From an uncultured Pseudomonadota bacterium (GTDB lineage: Bacteria; Pseudomonadota; Gammaproteobacteria; Burkholderiales; SG8-39), in NCBI GenBank assembly GCA_903834835.1, contig CAILKO010000044.1, positions 48,236 through 112,235 on the forward strand: DNA of 64,000 nucleotides. The letters are read 5' to 3'. The position numbers were made by a program, and so were the translations under genes. This document shows positions 1 to 8,220 of the stretch, one piece after another; the first letter of the stretch is position 1; the number at the start of each line of letters is the position of its first letter. The notes under the pieces were generated by a model that saw only the letters and a list, made by a program, of their open reading frames with translations, searched no databases and was not told the origin of the DNA.

Positions 1-1305
1 GACCATCCGATGAGCGAAGGCGAGGTCGGCCGCGAGGGCGTGGCCATCGACACGCTCGCCGACATGGATGCGCTGCTGGAAGGCATCGATCTGGAGAAGA
101 TTTCGGTCTCGCTCACGATCAACCCGAGCGCGTGGATCATGCTCGCGATGTATGTGGCGCTCGCGCGCCGCCGCGGTCTCGACCTGAACAAGCTTTCGGG
201 CACCATCCAGGCCGACATCCTGAAGGAGTACCAGGCGCAGAAGGAATGGATCTTCCCGATCTCGCCCTCGGTGCGCCTCGTGCGCGACTGCATCACCTTC
301 TGCGCCAAGAACATGAAACGCTACAACCCGATCAACATCTCGGGCTACCACGTTTCGGAAGCCGGCTCCTCGCCGCTCGACGAGGCCGCCTTCACGATGT
401 GCAACCTCATCACCTACGTGGAAGAGGTCACGAAGACCGGCATGCACGTGGACGAGTTCGCGCCGCGCCTCGCCTTCTTCTACGTCTGCCAGGCGGATAT
501 CTTCGAGGAAGTCGCCAAGTTCCGCGCGCTGCGCCGCGTCTACGCGAAGATCATGCGCGATCGCTTCGGCGCGAAGAACCCGGAATCGATGCGCCTGCGC
601 TTCCACTGCCAGACCGCCGCCGCCTCGCTCACCAAACCGCAGTACAAGATCAACGTGGTGCGCACCGGACTCCAGGCGCTCGCCGCGGTGCTCGGCGGCG
701 CGCAGAGCCTGCACACCAACGGCATGGACGAAGCCTTCGCGATCCCGACCGAGGAAGCGATGAAGATCTCGCTGCGCACGCAGCAGATCATCGCCGACGA
801 ATCCGGCGTTGCAAACGTGGTCGATCCGCTCGGCGGCTCGTACTTCGTGGAAAGTCTCACCACGCAGTACGAGCACGCGATCCTCGAGGTCGTGGACGAG
901 GTCGATCGCCGCGGCGGGACGGTCAAACTGACCGAGCAGGGCTGGTTCCAGCGCCGCATCGCGGACTTCGCCTATGAGACCGCGCTCAAGAAGGCGAGCG
1001 GCGAGAAGCCCGTCCTCGGCGTGAACAAGTACGTCGAGCCCGACGAGAAATTCGACATCGAGCTCCATCCATACGATACGAGCACCGCCACGCGCCAGAT
1101 CAACCGGCTGAAAAAAGTGCGTCGCGAGCGCGACCAGGCGAAAGTCGATGCGTTGCTCGAGCGTCTCGTGGCTACGGCGAAGAACGAGAAGGAAAACATC
1201 ATGCCCGTGACCATCGAGCTCGTGGATGCCGGCGCCAGCATGGGCGACATCGTCGAGAAGCTGAAGAGCATCTGGGGCACGTATCGCGAAACCCCGGTTT
1301 TCTAG
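1..1305 (+). CDS. Acyl-CoA mutase (methylmalonyl-CoA mutase type) large subunit, 5'-truncated
   Basis: The frame is open from base 1 (the codons before the first ATG read D-H-P), so the true start lies outside the window; 434 residues are visible. The segments HCQTAAASLT, GGAQSLHTNGMDEA and VDPLGGSYFVE are typical of the TIM-barrel catalytic domain of adenosylcobalamin-dependent methylmalonyl- or isobutyryl-CoA mutases, which rearrange the acyl carbon skeleton. The protein stops at GTYRETPVF with no C-terminal B12-binding domain (no DxHxxG), so it should pair with a separate small cobalamin-binding subunit. Substrate cannot be decided because the diagnostic N-terminal residues are missing. 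Confidence 0.9.
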   Translation, partial: DHPMSEGEVGREGVAIDTLADMDALLEGIDLEKISVSLTINPSAWIMLAMYVALARRRGLDLNKLSGTIQADILKEYQAQKEWIFPISPSVRLVRDCITFCAKNMKRYNPINISGYHVSEAGSSPLDEAAFTMCNLITYVEEVTKTGMHVDEFAPRLAFFYVCQADIFEEVAKFRALRRVYAKIMRDRFGAKNPESMRLRFHCQTAAASLTKPQYKINVVRTGLQALAAVLGGAQSLHTNGMDEAFAIPTEEAMKISLRTQQIIADESGVANVVDPLGGSYFVESLTTQYEHAILEVVDEVDRRGGTVKLTEQGWFQRRIADFAYETALKKASGEKPVLGVNKYVEPDEKFDIELHPYDTSTATRQINRLKKVRRERDQAKVDALLERLVATAKNEKENIMPVTIELVDAGASMGDIVEKLKSIWGTYRETPVF

Positions 1306-1421
1306 GAGCTCGGACCATTTCGCATTCAACCCCGGACCGAGGCGCTGGCGGGCTGATCCTCCCCTACCTCGACTACCGTCCCGCCATCGCCGGCCGGCCG
1401 GAACTCGCAGCTCAGGCCGCA

Positions 1422-2450
1422 GTGATCGGCCGAACGACGGCAGGCGCGGGCCTCGTCATGCGCAATTACGCCACGGTCCGTGCGGACGGCGAGAGCATCA
1501 CGCTGGGCGAGCGCGTGTTCTTCGGCGAGCGGGCCTGCGTGCATATCTGGGACAGCACCCTCGGCACCGTGCTCGCCGATGACGTCACGATCGCGCGCTA
1601 CGCCCTTGCGCACGCCTGCAATCTCGGCACCGGCACGGTGCTCGCAGAAGGTGCGCTCGTCATGGATGGCGCCGAGGTCGGACCCTGGGCGCTGATCGCC
1701 CCGGGAGCGATGGTGCCACCGCGCAAGAAGCTGCCTGGCGGATGGGTCTACGCGGGAAGTCCGGCGCAGCCGGTGCGCGAGATTGCCCGAGAGGAAGTGG
1801 AACGTCTCGCCCGATCGATCCGTGCCGGCGCGCCGGAGCCGGAGGTGCGCTACGCGCAACTGCCGCCGCTCGACAATGGCGCCTTCGTGGCCGGCGCGAG
1901 TTCCGGCCGGCTCCCACTGGGCGGACGCAGCCCGAGCGTGACCGGCTATGTTTCCGAGACCGCCTTGCTCGCGGGGGACGTTCAGGTCGGACGCGACGCC
2001 GGCGTCTACTTCGGCTGCGTGCTGAAGGCGGACGGCGGACGCATCGTCGTGAGCGACACCAGCAACGTCCAGGACAGTTCGATTCTGGATGTGCAGGGTG
2101 GCGATCTCATCATCGGCGCTGACGTTACCGTCGGCCATAACGTGCGGCTCGGGCGCGGACGAATCGGGGAGTCCACACTCGTCGGCATGGGAGCAATCGT
2201 CGGCAATGATGTCGTGGTCGAACGCGACGGCTGCATCGCCGCAGGCGCCTGGGTGGAACCCGGCACGGTCGTGAAGGCCGGCTGGATCTGGGCGGGTCGC
2301 CCGGCGCGGCCGTTCCGCGAAATCCGTCCCGAGGAGCGAGACGGCTTCGCGCTCGGCCGCCAGGTCTACGTGCGCTACGCGCGCGCCTACACCGGAGCCG
2401 GCGGAACGCCCGCCGCAGGGGAGCACCCGGCAGCCGGTCAGAACACATAG
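1422..2450 (+). CDS. Tandem left-handed beta-helix protein, gamma-carbonic-anhydrase-like (YrdA/PaaY type), two domains
   Basis: The protein has two hexapeptide-repeat (LbH) domains in tandem, about residues 1-130 and 160-320, each ending in the family-like segment W-x-x-AG-(S/R)-PA-(Q/R)-P-x-REI. The second keeps a clear YrdA-type signature (SNVQDSSILD, then VTVGHNVRLG and LVGMGAIV). The first is more degenerate at the metal-binding region (ARYALAHACN). Position 1422 is the first in-frame GTG, but the frame reads GLILPYLDYRPAIA upstream, which looks like genuine family N-terminus. AGGAG at 1304-1308 sits 8 nt before an in-frame ATT at 1317, so the protein may start there and have 377 residues. 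Catalysis is not assured. The TAG stop lies inside the dyad at 2447-2468. Confidence 0.75.
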   Translation: MIGRTTAGAGLVMRNYATVRADGESITLGERVFFGERACVHIWDSTLGTVLADDVTIARYALAHACNLGTGTVLAEGALVMDGAEVGPWALIAPGAMVPPRKKLPGGWVYAGSPAQPVREIAREEVERLARSIRAGAPEPEVRYAQLPPLDNGAFVAGASSGRLPLGGRSPSVTGYVSETALLAGDVQVGRDAGVYFGCVLKADGGRIVVSDTSNVQDSSILDVQGGDLIIGADVTVGHNVRLGRGRIGESTLVGMGAIVGNDVVVERDGCIAAGAWVEPGTVVKAGWIWAGRPARPFREIRPEERDGFALGRQVYVRYARAYTGAGGTPAAGEHPAAGQNT

Positions 2451-2468
2451 TAACATATAAGTTACTAT
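2447..2468. repeat. Dispersed AT-rich dyad, copy 1 (AGTAAC-N6-GTTACT)
   Basis: A 22-bp dyad with arms ATAGTAAC and GTTACTAT around the spacer ATATAA. It overlaps the TAG stop of the carbonic-anhydrase-like gene and ends 41 bp before the MFS start. Beyond the arms the flanks are not complementary, unlike copies 2 to 4. It could be a repressor operator for the MFS gene or a member of a 3'-end repeat family. Confidence 0.7.
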
Positions 2469-2509
2469 AAACCCCTGGCAGCCCTCATTTCCTTCCCCCG
2501 CAGGCAAGC

Positions 2510-3763
2510 ATGTCAGTGACCAGCGGCTCCCTGCGCGCATTTCGTCAGCGCGATTTCCGCTGGATGTTCAGCGGCGCCCTGCTGTCCACCGGCATGCAAT
2601 GGCTGCAGGGCACTGCGCTCGGCTGGCTGACCTACCACCTCACCGGATCAGGCACGCTGGTCGGCCTCGTGATCGGGGTGCGGGCGGTGCCGATCGTGCT
2701 GTTGTCACCACTCTCCGGCGTGGTCGCCGACCGCTACGATCGCAGACGCACCCTCGCGCTTACCCAGGTGTTCGTCGCCCTGCCCGCATTCTTCGTGAGT
2801 GCCGCGCTGGTGCTCGAGGCGGTGGCGACCTGGCAGCTCTTCGTATTCATGATCGCCTCGGGCATCACCGCGACCTTCGACCGCACGCTGCGCAATTCGC
2901 TCGTGTTCGACATCCTGCCGCGCGAGGATCTCGCCAACGGCCTTGCCTACACCAACATGGCCTTCAGCGTCTCGCGCGCCTTCGGCCCGCCGGTCGCGGG
3001 CGCGCTCATCGCACTGACCGGACCCGCGTGGTGCTTCGCCATCCAGGGCCTGCTCGCGCTCGGCGTCACGGCGAGCGTGCTCTGCGTGCAGCCGCGCGCC
3101 ACGCGGCCGAAGCCCGCGCAGCGCAGCTCCGCCTGGACGGAGATGAAGACCGGTCTCGGCTTCGCGCTTGGCCATCCCGTGATCCGCATGATGCTGATGC
3201 TGAACGCGCTGACCGGCACGCTGCTGATCGCCACCTTCAGCGCCCTGCTGCCGATATTCGCCGCCGACATCTTCCGGGTCGGGGCCGTGGGCCTGGGCAT
3301 CATGATGGGCTCGGCCGGACTCGGATCGGTCGCCGGCAGCGTGATCGCCGCGTCGAATCACCGCGTCGACAGAATCGGCCTGATGCAAACTGCGGCCATG
3401 GTCGTGTTCTCGGCAGCGCTGATCGGATTCGCCTGCGTGCCGCCTTTTCCGCTCGCCCTCCTGATGCTCGGCATCGCAGGTGCGGCGGAAATCGTGCTGA
3501 TCACGAGCATTTCGACCATCACCCAGCTCTCCGCACCCGAAGCGATGCGCGGCCGCATCACCGCGCTGCTTCCGCTGTTCCCGGCCTTCATCTCGGTGGG
3601 CTCCTTCCTCGCCGGGATCTGCTCCGACTTCCTCGGGCCGTCGGTCACATCGGTATTGTTTTCGGCGTCCGCCGCCGTGATCGTCCTGACGGCCTGGGTG
3701 CGCTCTCCCGCCCTGCGGGAGCTGCGCCTTTCCACGCTGGTTGAACGCCGGGTGCAGGAATGA
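2510..3763 (+). CDS. MFS transporter, DHA3/EntS-like exporter
   Basis: A 417-residue integral membrane protein with about 12 hydrophobic segments. The MFS motif A is visible near residues 76-88 (GVVADRYDRRRTL), and the opening RQRDFRWMFSGALLSTGMQWLQ is characteristic of the MFS_3 (EntS-like) branch, which exports siderophores or small drugs by proton antiport. Substrate is not predictable. Its stop overlaps the azlC start (ATGA), so the three genes 2510-4847 probably form one transcript. Confidence 0.85.
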   Translation: MSVTSGSLRAFRQRDFRWMFSGALLSTGMQWLQGTALGWLTYHLTGSGTLVGLVIGVRAVPIVLLSPLSGVVADRYDRRRTLALTQVFVALPAFFVSAALVLEAVATWQLFVFMIASGITATFDRTLRNSLVFDILPREDLANGLAYTNMAFSVSRAFGPPVAGALIALTGPAWCFAIQGLLALGVTASVLCVQPRATRPKPAQRSSAWTEMKTGLGFALGHPVIRMMLMLNALTGTLLIATFSALLPIFAADIFRVGAVGLGIMMGSAGLGSVAGSVIAASNHRVDRIGLMQTAAMVVFSAALIGFACVPPFPLALLMLGIAGAAEIVLITSISTITQLSAPEAMRGRITALLPLFPAFISVGSFLAGICSDFLGPSVTSVLFSASAAVIVLTAWVRSPALRELRLSTLVERRVQE

Positions 3764-4509
3764 CCGCGCGAGTGGCGCTGAACCAGCATCCCGATCCGGG
3801 CGGCTTGCGCCGCCACAGGCTGCGTCTGCTCAAGGAAGGCGCGCTCGGAACCGCGCCACTGATGCTCGGTCTCATCCCCTGGGGCATCGTGGCGGGCGCG
3901 GCCATGATCAGCTCGGGCATGACGCCGGCGCAAGCCGCTGCGATGAGCCTGCTCATCTACGCCGGCTCCGTACAGCTGGCCGTGCTGCCGCTGCTGGTGG
4001 CCAAGGCGCCGCTGTGGGTCATGCTGGTGACCGCGCTGGTCGTCAATCTGCGCTATGTCATCTACAGCGCAACGCTCGCGCCGCACTTCAGCCACCTGCC
4101 GCGGGCCTGGCGCGCGCTCCTCAGCTATCTCTCCACCGACGGAATCTTCGCGGTGTACCTGGCGCGCTACGAGCGCGCCAGCGGCGACCCCGAGCGGCAC
4201 TGGTTCTTTCTCGGCGGCGCGATGGCGCTCTGGGTCGGATGGCAGACCTGCTCCTGGATCGGTATCTTCGGCGGCACGCTGATACCCAAGGCCTGGTCGC
4301 TCGAATTCGCTGCGACGCTCGGCCTGTCCGCGCTGGTGGTCATGCTGATGTTCGACCGGGCAGTGCTCGTCGGCGCGCTGGCGGCCGGCGCGGTGGCACT
4401 GTTCGCGCCGAAACTTCCGCTCAACCTCGGCCTGCTCGCCGCCACGCTCGTGGGTGTGGTCGCAGGCATGACGGTCGCGCGCATCCTCCCCGCCAAGGCG
4501 CAGCGCTGA
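3760..4509 (+). CDS. azlC: AzlC family branched-chain amino acid permease, large subunit
   Basis: A 249-residue hydrophobic protein with the AzlC opening segment GALGTAPLMLGLIPWGIVAGAAM and LIYAGSVQLAVLPLL. With AzlD it forms an inner-membrane exporter of branched-chain amino acids or analogues. It overlaps the MFS gene by 4 bp upstream and azlD by 1 bp downstream (TGATG), so translation is likely coupled. Length and topology are normal. Confidence 0.9.
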   Translation: MTARVALNQHPDPGGLRRHRLRLLKEGALGTAPLMLGLIPWGIVAGAAMISSGMTPAQAAAMSLLIYAGSVQLAVLPLLVAKAPLWVMLVTALVVNLRYVIYSATLAPHFSHLPRAWRALLSYLSTDGIFAVYLARYERASGDPERHWFFLGGAMALWVGWQTCSWIGIFGGTLIPKAWSLEFAATLGLSALVVMLMFDRAVLVGALAAGAVALFAPKLPLNLGLLAATLVGVVAGMTVARILPAKAQR

Positions 4510-4847
4510 TGCCGGCCGAACCGCTTACAGTCTGGCTGCTCATCGTCGGCGGCGGCGCGGTGGTCTACCTGACCCGAGCATTCTTCATCCTCCCCGGGCG
4601 CAGCCTGCAGCTCTCGCCCGACACGCAGCGCCTGCTGCGCTACGCTCCTGCGGCAGCGCTCATGGCCATCATCACCCCCGACCTCGGAACGGTGCAGGGC
4701 GAGCTCGCGCTGAATGTCGAGAATCTGCGTCTGCTCGCCGGCCTGGCCGGATTCGCGATCGCCGTCTGGACCCGCAGCGTGCTGTTCACGATCCTGGGCG
4801 GCATGCTGGTGCTGAGCGCCTTGCGCTTCCTTGCCGGCGCGCTCTGA
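4509..4847 (+). CDS. azlD: AzlD family branched-chain amino acid transport protein, small subunit
   Basis: A 112-residue protein with four hydrophobic segments and the AzlD signature VVYLTRAFFILPGR and LRYAPAAALMAIITPDL. It starts within the azlC stop codon (TGATG at 4507-4511). It is the partner of AzlC in a two-component amino acid exporter. Confidence 0.9.
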   Translation: MPAEPLTVWLLIVGGGAVVYLTRAFFILPGRSLQLSPDTQRLLRYAPAAALMAIITPDLGTVQGELALNVENLRLLAGLAGFAIAVWTRSVLFTILGGMLVLSALRFLAGAL

Positions 4848-4932
4848 GACAGCGACGCTCTTTCGGACAGAACGTCTTCGCGATGCATAATCGCGCTTCG
4901 GCACACGTATTCGGGACGCACGGAGAACCAGC

Positions 4933-5787
4933 ATGACACATCGCCTCACACCGGTTCACGCGAGACGACGCGCGCTCGGCAGTCTGCTCGGCCTGGGCGT
5001 TTCCGCTGCCTTGCCTGCGCTCGCCCAGGAGGGTGTCGATGTCGGCCGACAGTCCGCCTTCACCCGGCTCGTGCCGGCCGACCAGGTCGAGTCGATGTCG
5101 GCGAAGGAGTACTCGCAGCTGCTCGCTCAGGCGCGGGCCCAGAATGCGCTCGCCCCCGAGAACCATCCCCAGGCGCGCCGCCTGCGCTATATCGCCGAGC
5201 GACTCATCCCGCTCGGCATGAAGTGGAACTCCCGCGCGCGCCAGTGGCGCTGGGAGGTGAACCTGATCGGCTCGAAGCAGCTGAATGCCTTCTGCATGCC
5301 GGGCGGCAAGATCGTGTTCTTCACCGGGATCCTGCAGGCCCTGCAGCTCGACGACGACGAGGTCGCCCAGATCATGGGGCACGAAATGGCCCACGCGTTG
5401 CGCGAACACGCGCGCGAGCGTCTGGGCAAGACCGCCGCGACGCGGCTCGGGACCAGCGTGATCAGCGGTCTGCTCGGGCTCGGCTCGACCGGCGACGCGC
5501 TCGTGAACATGGGCGGCAAGCTGCTCACGCTCGAATTCAGCCGCGAGGACGAGTCGGAAGCGGATCTGATCGGCATGGAACTCGCCGCGCGCGCCGGCTA
5601 CGAACCTCAGGCCGCCGTGCGCCTCTGGCAGAAGATGGCCCAGGCGAATCGCGGCGCGCCGCCGCAGTTCCTGTCCACCCATCCGTCCGCCACAACGCGC
5701 ATACGCGACCTGCAGGCGAATCAGGGGCGCGTCGAACCGCTCTATGCGGCGGCGGCCAAGCCCGGCCAGCGCTTCGACCGCGGCTGA
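4933..5787 (+). CDS. M48 family metalloprotease, periplasmic
   Basis: 284 residues. The N-terminus has basic residues followed by a hydrophobic stretch (RRRALGSLLGLGVSAALPALA), a signal peptide with an RR pair that could be Tat or Sec type. The zinc site HEMAH is at residues 150-154 and the third-ligand region EDESEAD at 205-211, as in BepA/LoiP-like peptidases that degrade misfolded envelope proteins. There are no TPR repeats, so it is closer to LoiP in size. GGAG lies 7 nt before the ATG. A CATAAT at 4886-4891 is a possible -10 element. Confidence 0.88.
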   Translation: MTHRLTPVHARRRALGSLLGLGVSAALPALAQEGVDVGRQSAFTRLVPADQVESMSAKEYSQLLAQARAQNALAPENHPQARRLRYIAERLIPLGMKWNSRARQWRWEVNLIGSKQLNAFCMPGGKIVFFTGILQALQLDDDEVAQIMGHEMAHALREHARERLGKTAATRLGTSVISGLLGLGSTGDALVNMGGKLLTLEFSREDESEADLIGMELAARAGYEPQAAVRLWQKMAQANRGAPPQFLSTHPSATTRIRDLQANQGRVEPLYAAAAKPGQRFDRG

Positions 5788-5862
5788 GGCCACCGCCCGG
5801 GCGCATAGAATTCACCCCCCTCGCGCTACGCGTGACCACCGAGATTTCGCAGGAGCCCCAGC

Positions 5863-6249
5863 ATGCAAGCCAGCCGCCTCATCCTCGCCGTCGCTGCGAC
5901 CGCCGCCCTGCTTGCGGCATGCGGCGGCAACACCTCAGGGAGCGGCGTTCCACTGCTGAAGGAGGCCACGCTCTGGCCGTTCGGCGCGGTAAAGGAGCAG
6001 CCGCCGGCACGGCTGCCACCCGGCACCGTCACCTGGCAGTGCCCAGGCAACCTGCGCTTCAACGTGCGGGACATCGACAGCGGTGCGGTCTGGCTAACCC
6101 TGCCCGACCGCAACCTGCGGCTCGACCGCGACCGCGCCAGCAGTGCTGCGCGCTACACGCGGGCGGGCACCGTCCTCGAATTCGATGCGACCGGCGCGAA
6201 ACTTCTGGACGGCTCCGCCTCCTACAGCGACTGCAAGCGCGCCGGCTGA
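5863..6249 (+). CDS. Lipoprotein of the MliC (C-type lysozyme inhibitor) family
   Basis: 128 residues. A lipobox LAAC with the lipidated cysteine at residue 20 marks an envelope lipoprotein. The C-terminal 85 residues resemble MliC: a cysteine in TWQC, a beta strand VWLTLP, the serine/alanine loop SSAARYTR, and the closing cysteine in YSDC, which would form the conserved disulfide. Family members inhibit host C-type lysozyme. AGGAG is 7 nt upstream, and TAGAAT at 5806-5811 is a likely -10 element. The match is to the fold pattern and not to a specific orthologue. Confidence 0.65.
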   Translation: MQASRLILAVAATAALLAACGGNTSGSGVPLLKEATLWPFGAVKEQPPARLPPGTVTWQCPGNLRFNVRDIDSGAVWLTLPDRNLRLDRDRASSAARYTRAGTVLEFDATGAKLLDGSASYSDCKRAG

Positions 6250-6360
6250 GGCCCGCGCCCGACCGACAGCAGGACACACCCCTGGTGTATGCTCGCCGCG
6301 CATCGGCGGGCGCCTGATCCGGCCCGCTTCCATGACGTCAAAAAGAAGAGGGAGAAGCGC

Positions 6361-6759
6361 ATGAAGGCAGGCAAAGGGAAAAAACAGGACGCGAAGGTGA
6401 TCGGCGCGGACAAGCTGCTGAAGCAGATCATGCGCGAGCGCGGGCATGTTCGCCCCTGGCACAAGCTCATGGCGCGCGAAGACGCACGCTTCCTGGCAGG
6501 CCACGAGGAGATGATGGCCGCCGCCCGCTCGCCGAAATCGCCGCTGCCACGCAAGGTGCAGGAACTCATCCTGTTCTCCACCGCAGTTGCGATGGATGCA
6601 CACCCCGACACGGTGGCCTCCCACGTCCAGGCCGCGCGCGAAGCGGGCGCCACTGACGCGGAACTGCTCGCCGCAGTGCAACTCCTCATCGTGGTGCGCT
6701 ATTCGAAGCCGATGCGTGTCGGGGTCAGCGCGATTCTGGACAGCGCAAAGAAGAAGTAG
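6361..6759 (+). CDS. Carboxymuconolactone decarboxylase-like (AhpD fold) protein
   Basis: 132 residues from the ATG preceded by the purine-rich GGGAGAAG; an ATG at 6289 would add 24 unlike residues. The core (KVQELILFSTAVAMDAHPDTVASHVQAAREAGATDAEL) follows the CMD/AhpD helical pattern, with the conserved histidine in ASHV. The CxxC pair of true AhpD peroxidase partners is absent, so a thiol redox role is unlikely. It may act with the hydrolase and VOC genes that follow on the other strand. Confidence 0.75.
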   Translation: MKAGKGKKQDAKVIGADKLLKQIMRERGHVRPWHKLMAREDARFLAGHEEMMAAARSPKSPLPRKVQELILFSTAVAMDAHPDTVASHVQAAREAGATDAELLAAVQLLIVVRYSKPMRVGVSAILDSAKKK

Positions 6760-6805
6760 CCGCCCTCTCCAGGGAGCCGGCCTGCGCTGCCGGCGTGGAC
6801 CTCGT

Positions 6806-7528
6806 CTACGCCGGTTTGTGCCGCTGCATGAACGCGCGCATCTTCACGATCGCCGCGTCGCGCGCGGCGCCCTCCTCCCAGTCTTTCAGGTCCTCGACGT
6901 TCTGCGTGAGCTCGACGATCAATGCGGAAACATCGGCCGGGTGGTAGGGGTCGTTGCCGCGCATGACCATCACCGGTATCGTCGAATCGCGCACGAAATC
7001 ACGCGTCACCGACCACACGAAGTCCGGGGTGTAGAGGTTCAGCGCGAACTGACGGATGAGCTCCGGTGTGACCTCGGGGTGGTTCTTCAGCCCGTTGGCC
7101 CATTTTTCGAAATAGATGGACGGACCGGGAAACGGCCCCATGCGACCGCTAGGCTGGATCATGACAGCCGCGGAGACACGCGCCGGCTGCGCCTGCATCA
7201 GGCTGAAGCACATCGGCGCGCCGATGCACTGCCCCACCACATGGCAGCGTGCTATCCCCAGATGGTCGAGCAGCGCGATATGGTCCCGCGTGTAGTGTTC
7301 CCAGCTGTCCTGCATCGTCATCGGTGCGAACGACGCCCCGGCATTGCGCTGGTCCATCGCAATGATGCGGAACTCGTCGGCGAATTCGGTGATCGGATTG
7401 ATCTGGGCCAGTTTGCTCCAGGCGAGGATGCTGGAATTCAGCGAGCCCGGCGCAAACAGCAGCACCGGGTATCCGGAGCCGTACTCTTCGTAGTGAATCG
7501 TGACATCTGCGTAGTTCATGTACGGCAT
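6806..7528 (-). CDS. Alpha/beta hydrolase with a cysteine at the nucleophile position
   Basis: 240 residues with the alpha/beta hydrolase start (YEEYGSGYPVLLFAPGSLNSS) and the strand beta5 elbow VVGQCIGAP. The nucleophile is Cys, not the usual Ser. I find no GHxP-type catalytic histidine near the C-terminus, where the sequence reads KDWEEGAARDAAIVKMRAF. Dienelactone hydrolases also use Cys, but the overall sequence is not of that family. GAGGT lies 4 nt before the ATG. It runs in the same direction as the VOC and amidohydrolase genes, suggesting one catabolic unit. Confidence 0.75.
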   Translation of the reverse strand: MPYMNYADVTIHYEEYGSGYPVLLFAPGSLNSSILAWSKLAQINPITEFADEFRIIAMDQRNAGASFAPMTMQDSWEHYTRDHIALLDHLGIARCHVVGQCIGAPMCFSLMQAQPARVSAAVMIQPSGRMGPFPGPSIYFEKWANGLKNHPEVTPELIRQFALNLYTPDFVWSVTRDFVRDSTIPVMVMRGNDPYHPADVSALIVELTQNVEDLKDWEEGAARDAAIVKMRAFMQRHKPA

Positions 7529-7667
7529 GGGGACCTCGGCGTGTGGCCGTCACCGGCGGAACGGCGTATTTCCTGCTCTGCGATTTGCAGGGGCGGCGAG
7601 ATTAGCGTGAAGCATCCGGTCAGACAACTTCGAAACGACGCCGCAGCCTGCAAGTCGCAATCCAGCC

Positions 7668-8111
7668 TCAGGTAACGCGTACCGGAGGACCGGTGCGCGT
7701 GTGACGCTCTGTGAGTTCCAGTACGTAGCCGTCGGCGTCTTCGATGAACGCGACGAGGTCCGGCCCGCCCGGACGCAACGGAGCAGGATCCTGCAGGAAC
7801 TTCACGCCAGCTGCCCTGAGCGTGGCACACAGCGCGCCCATGTCGGAGACGTAGATCGCAAGATGTCCGGTCCAGGGCCTGGCGTGCCCATCCGTTTCGG
7901 ACTGAACGAGTTCGATACCGAAATTTTCGTCATCGCTGCCGTAGCCGACATAGGTGGTTCGGGGACTCAGCTCCGACGCGGCACGCTCGCGCTGCACATC
8001 CATGCCGAAAAATCGCGTGTAGAAGGCCACGCTGCGATCCACATCCTTCACCGCCAGCATGGCATGGCGCATGCGAAAGCTGATACCCCTATAGGTCTTG
8101 GTCCCCGACAT
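7668..8111 (-). CDS. VOC family protein (glyoxalase I-like)
   Basis: 147 residues from the ATG with GGAGGGG upstream; the longer open frame is not needed. It has the two beta-alpha-beta-beta-beta modules of the vicinal oxygen chelate fold. The four expected metal ligands are in place: His in RHAMLAV, Glu in GIELVQ, His in GHLAIYV and Glu in YVLELTER. The pattern is closest to lactoylglutathione lyase-like enzymes or ring-cleavage dioxygenase relatives. Substrate is unknown. Confidence 0.85.
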   Translation of the reverse strand: MSGTKTYRGISFRMRHAMLAVKDVDRSVAFYTRFFGMDVQRERAASELSPRTTYVGYGSDDENFGIELVQSETDGHARPWTGHLAIYVSDMGALCATLRAAGVKFLQDPAPLRPGGPDLVAFIEDADGYVLELTERHTRTGPPVRVT

Positions 8112-8158
8112 GCCGCCCCTCCGATCTCCGTGCAGGAACGAAATCAGCCCCTGAAAGC

Positions 8159-8184
8159 AGACCGGCGGCTGAAGCCGCCGGTCT
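8159..8184 (-). terminator. Hairpin downstream of the amidohydrolase gene
   Basis: A perfect 11-bp stem with a 4-nt loop (arms AGACCGGCGGC and GCCGCCGGTCT). It lies 36 bp beyond the amidohydrolase stop on the minus strand and is followed there by a T-rich stretch (GCTTTCAG). It is probably a weak intrinsic terminator separating this gene from the VOC gene. Confidence 0.5.
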
Positions 8185-8220
8185 CTGAACGCAACCCTGA
8201 CCCGCGCTACCGGGTAGCCA

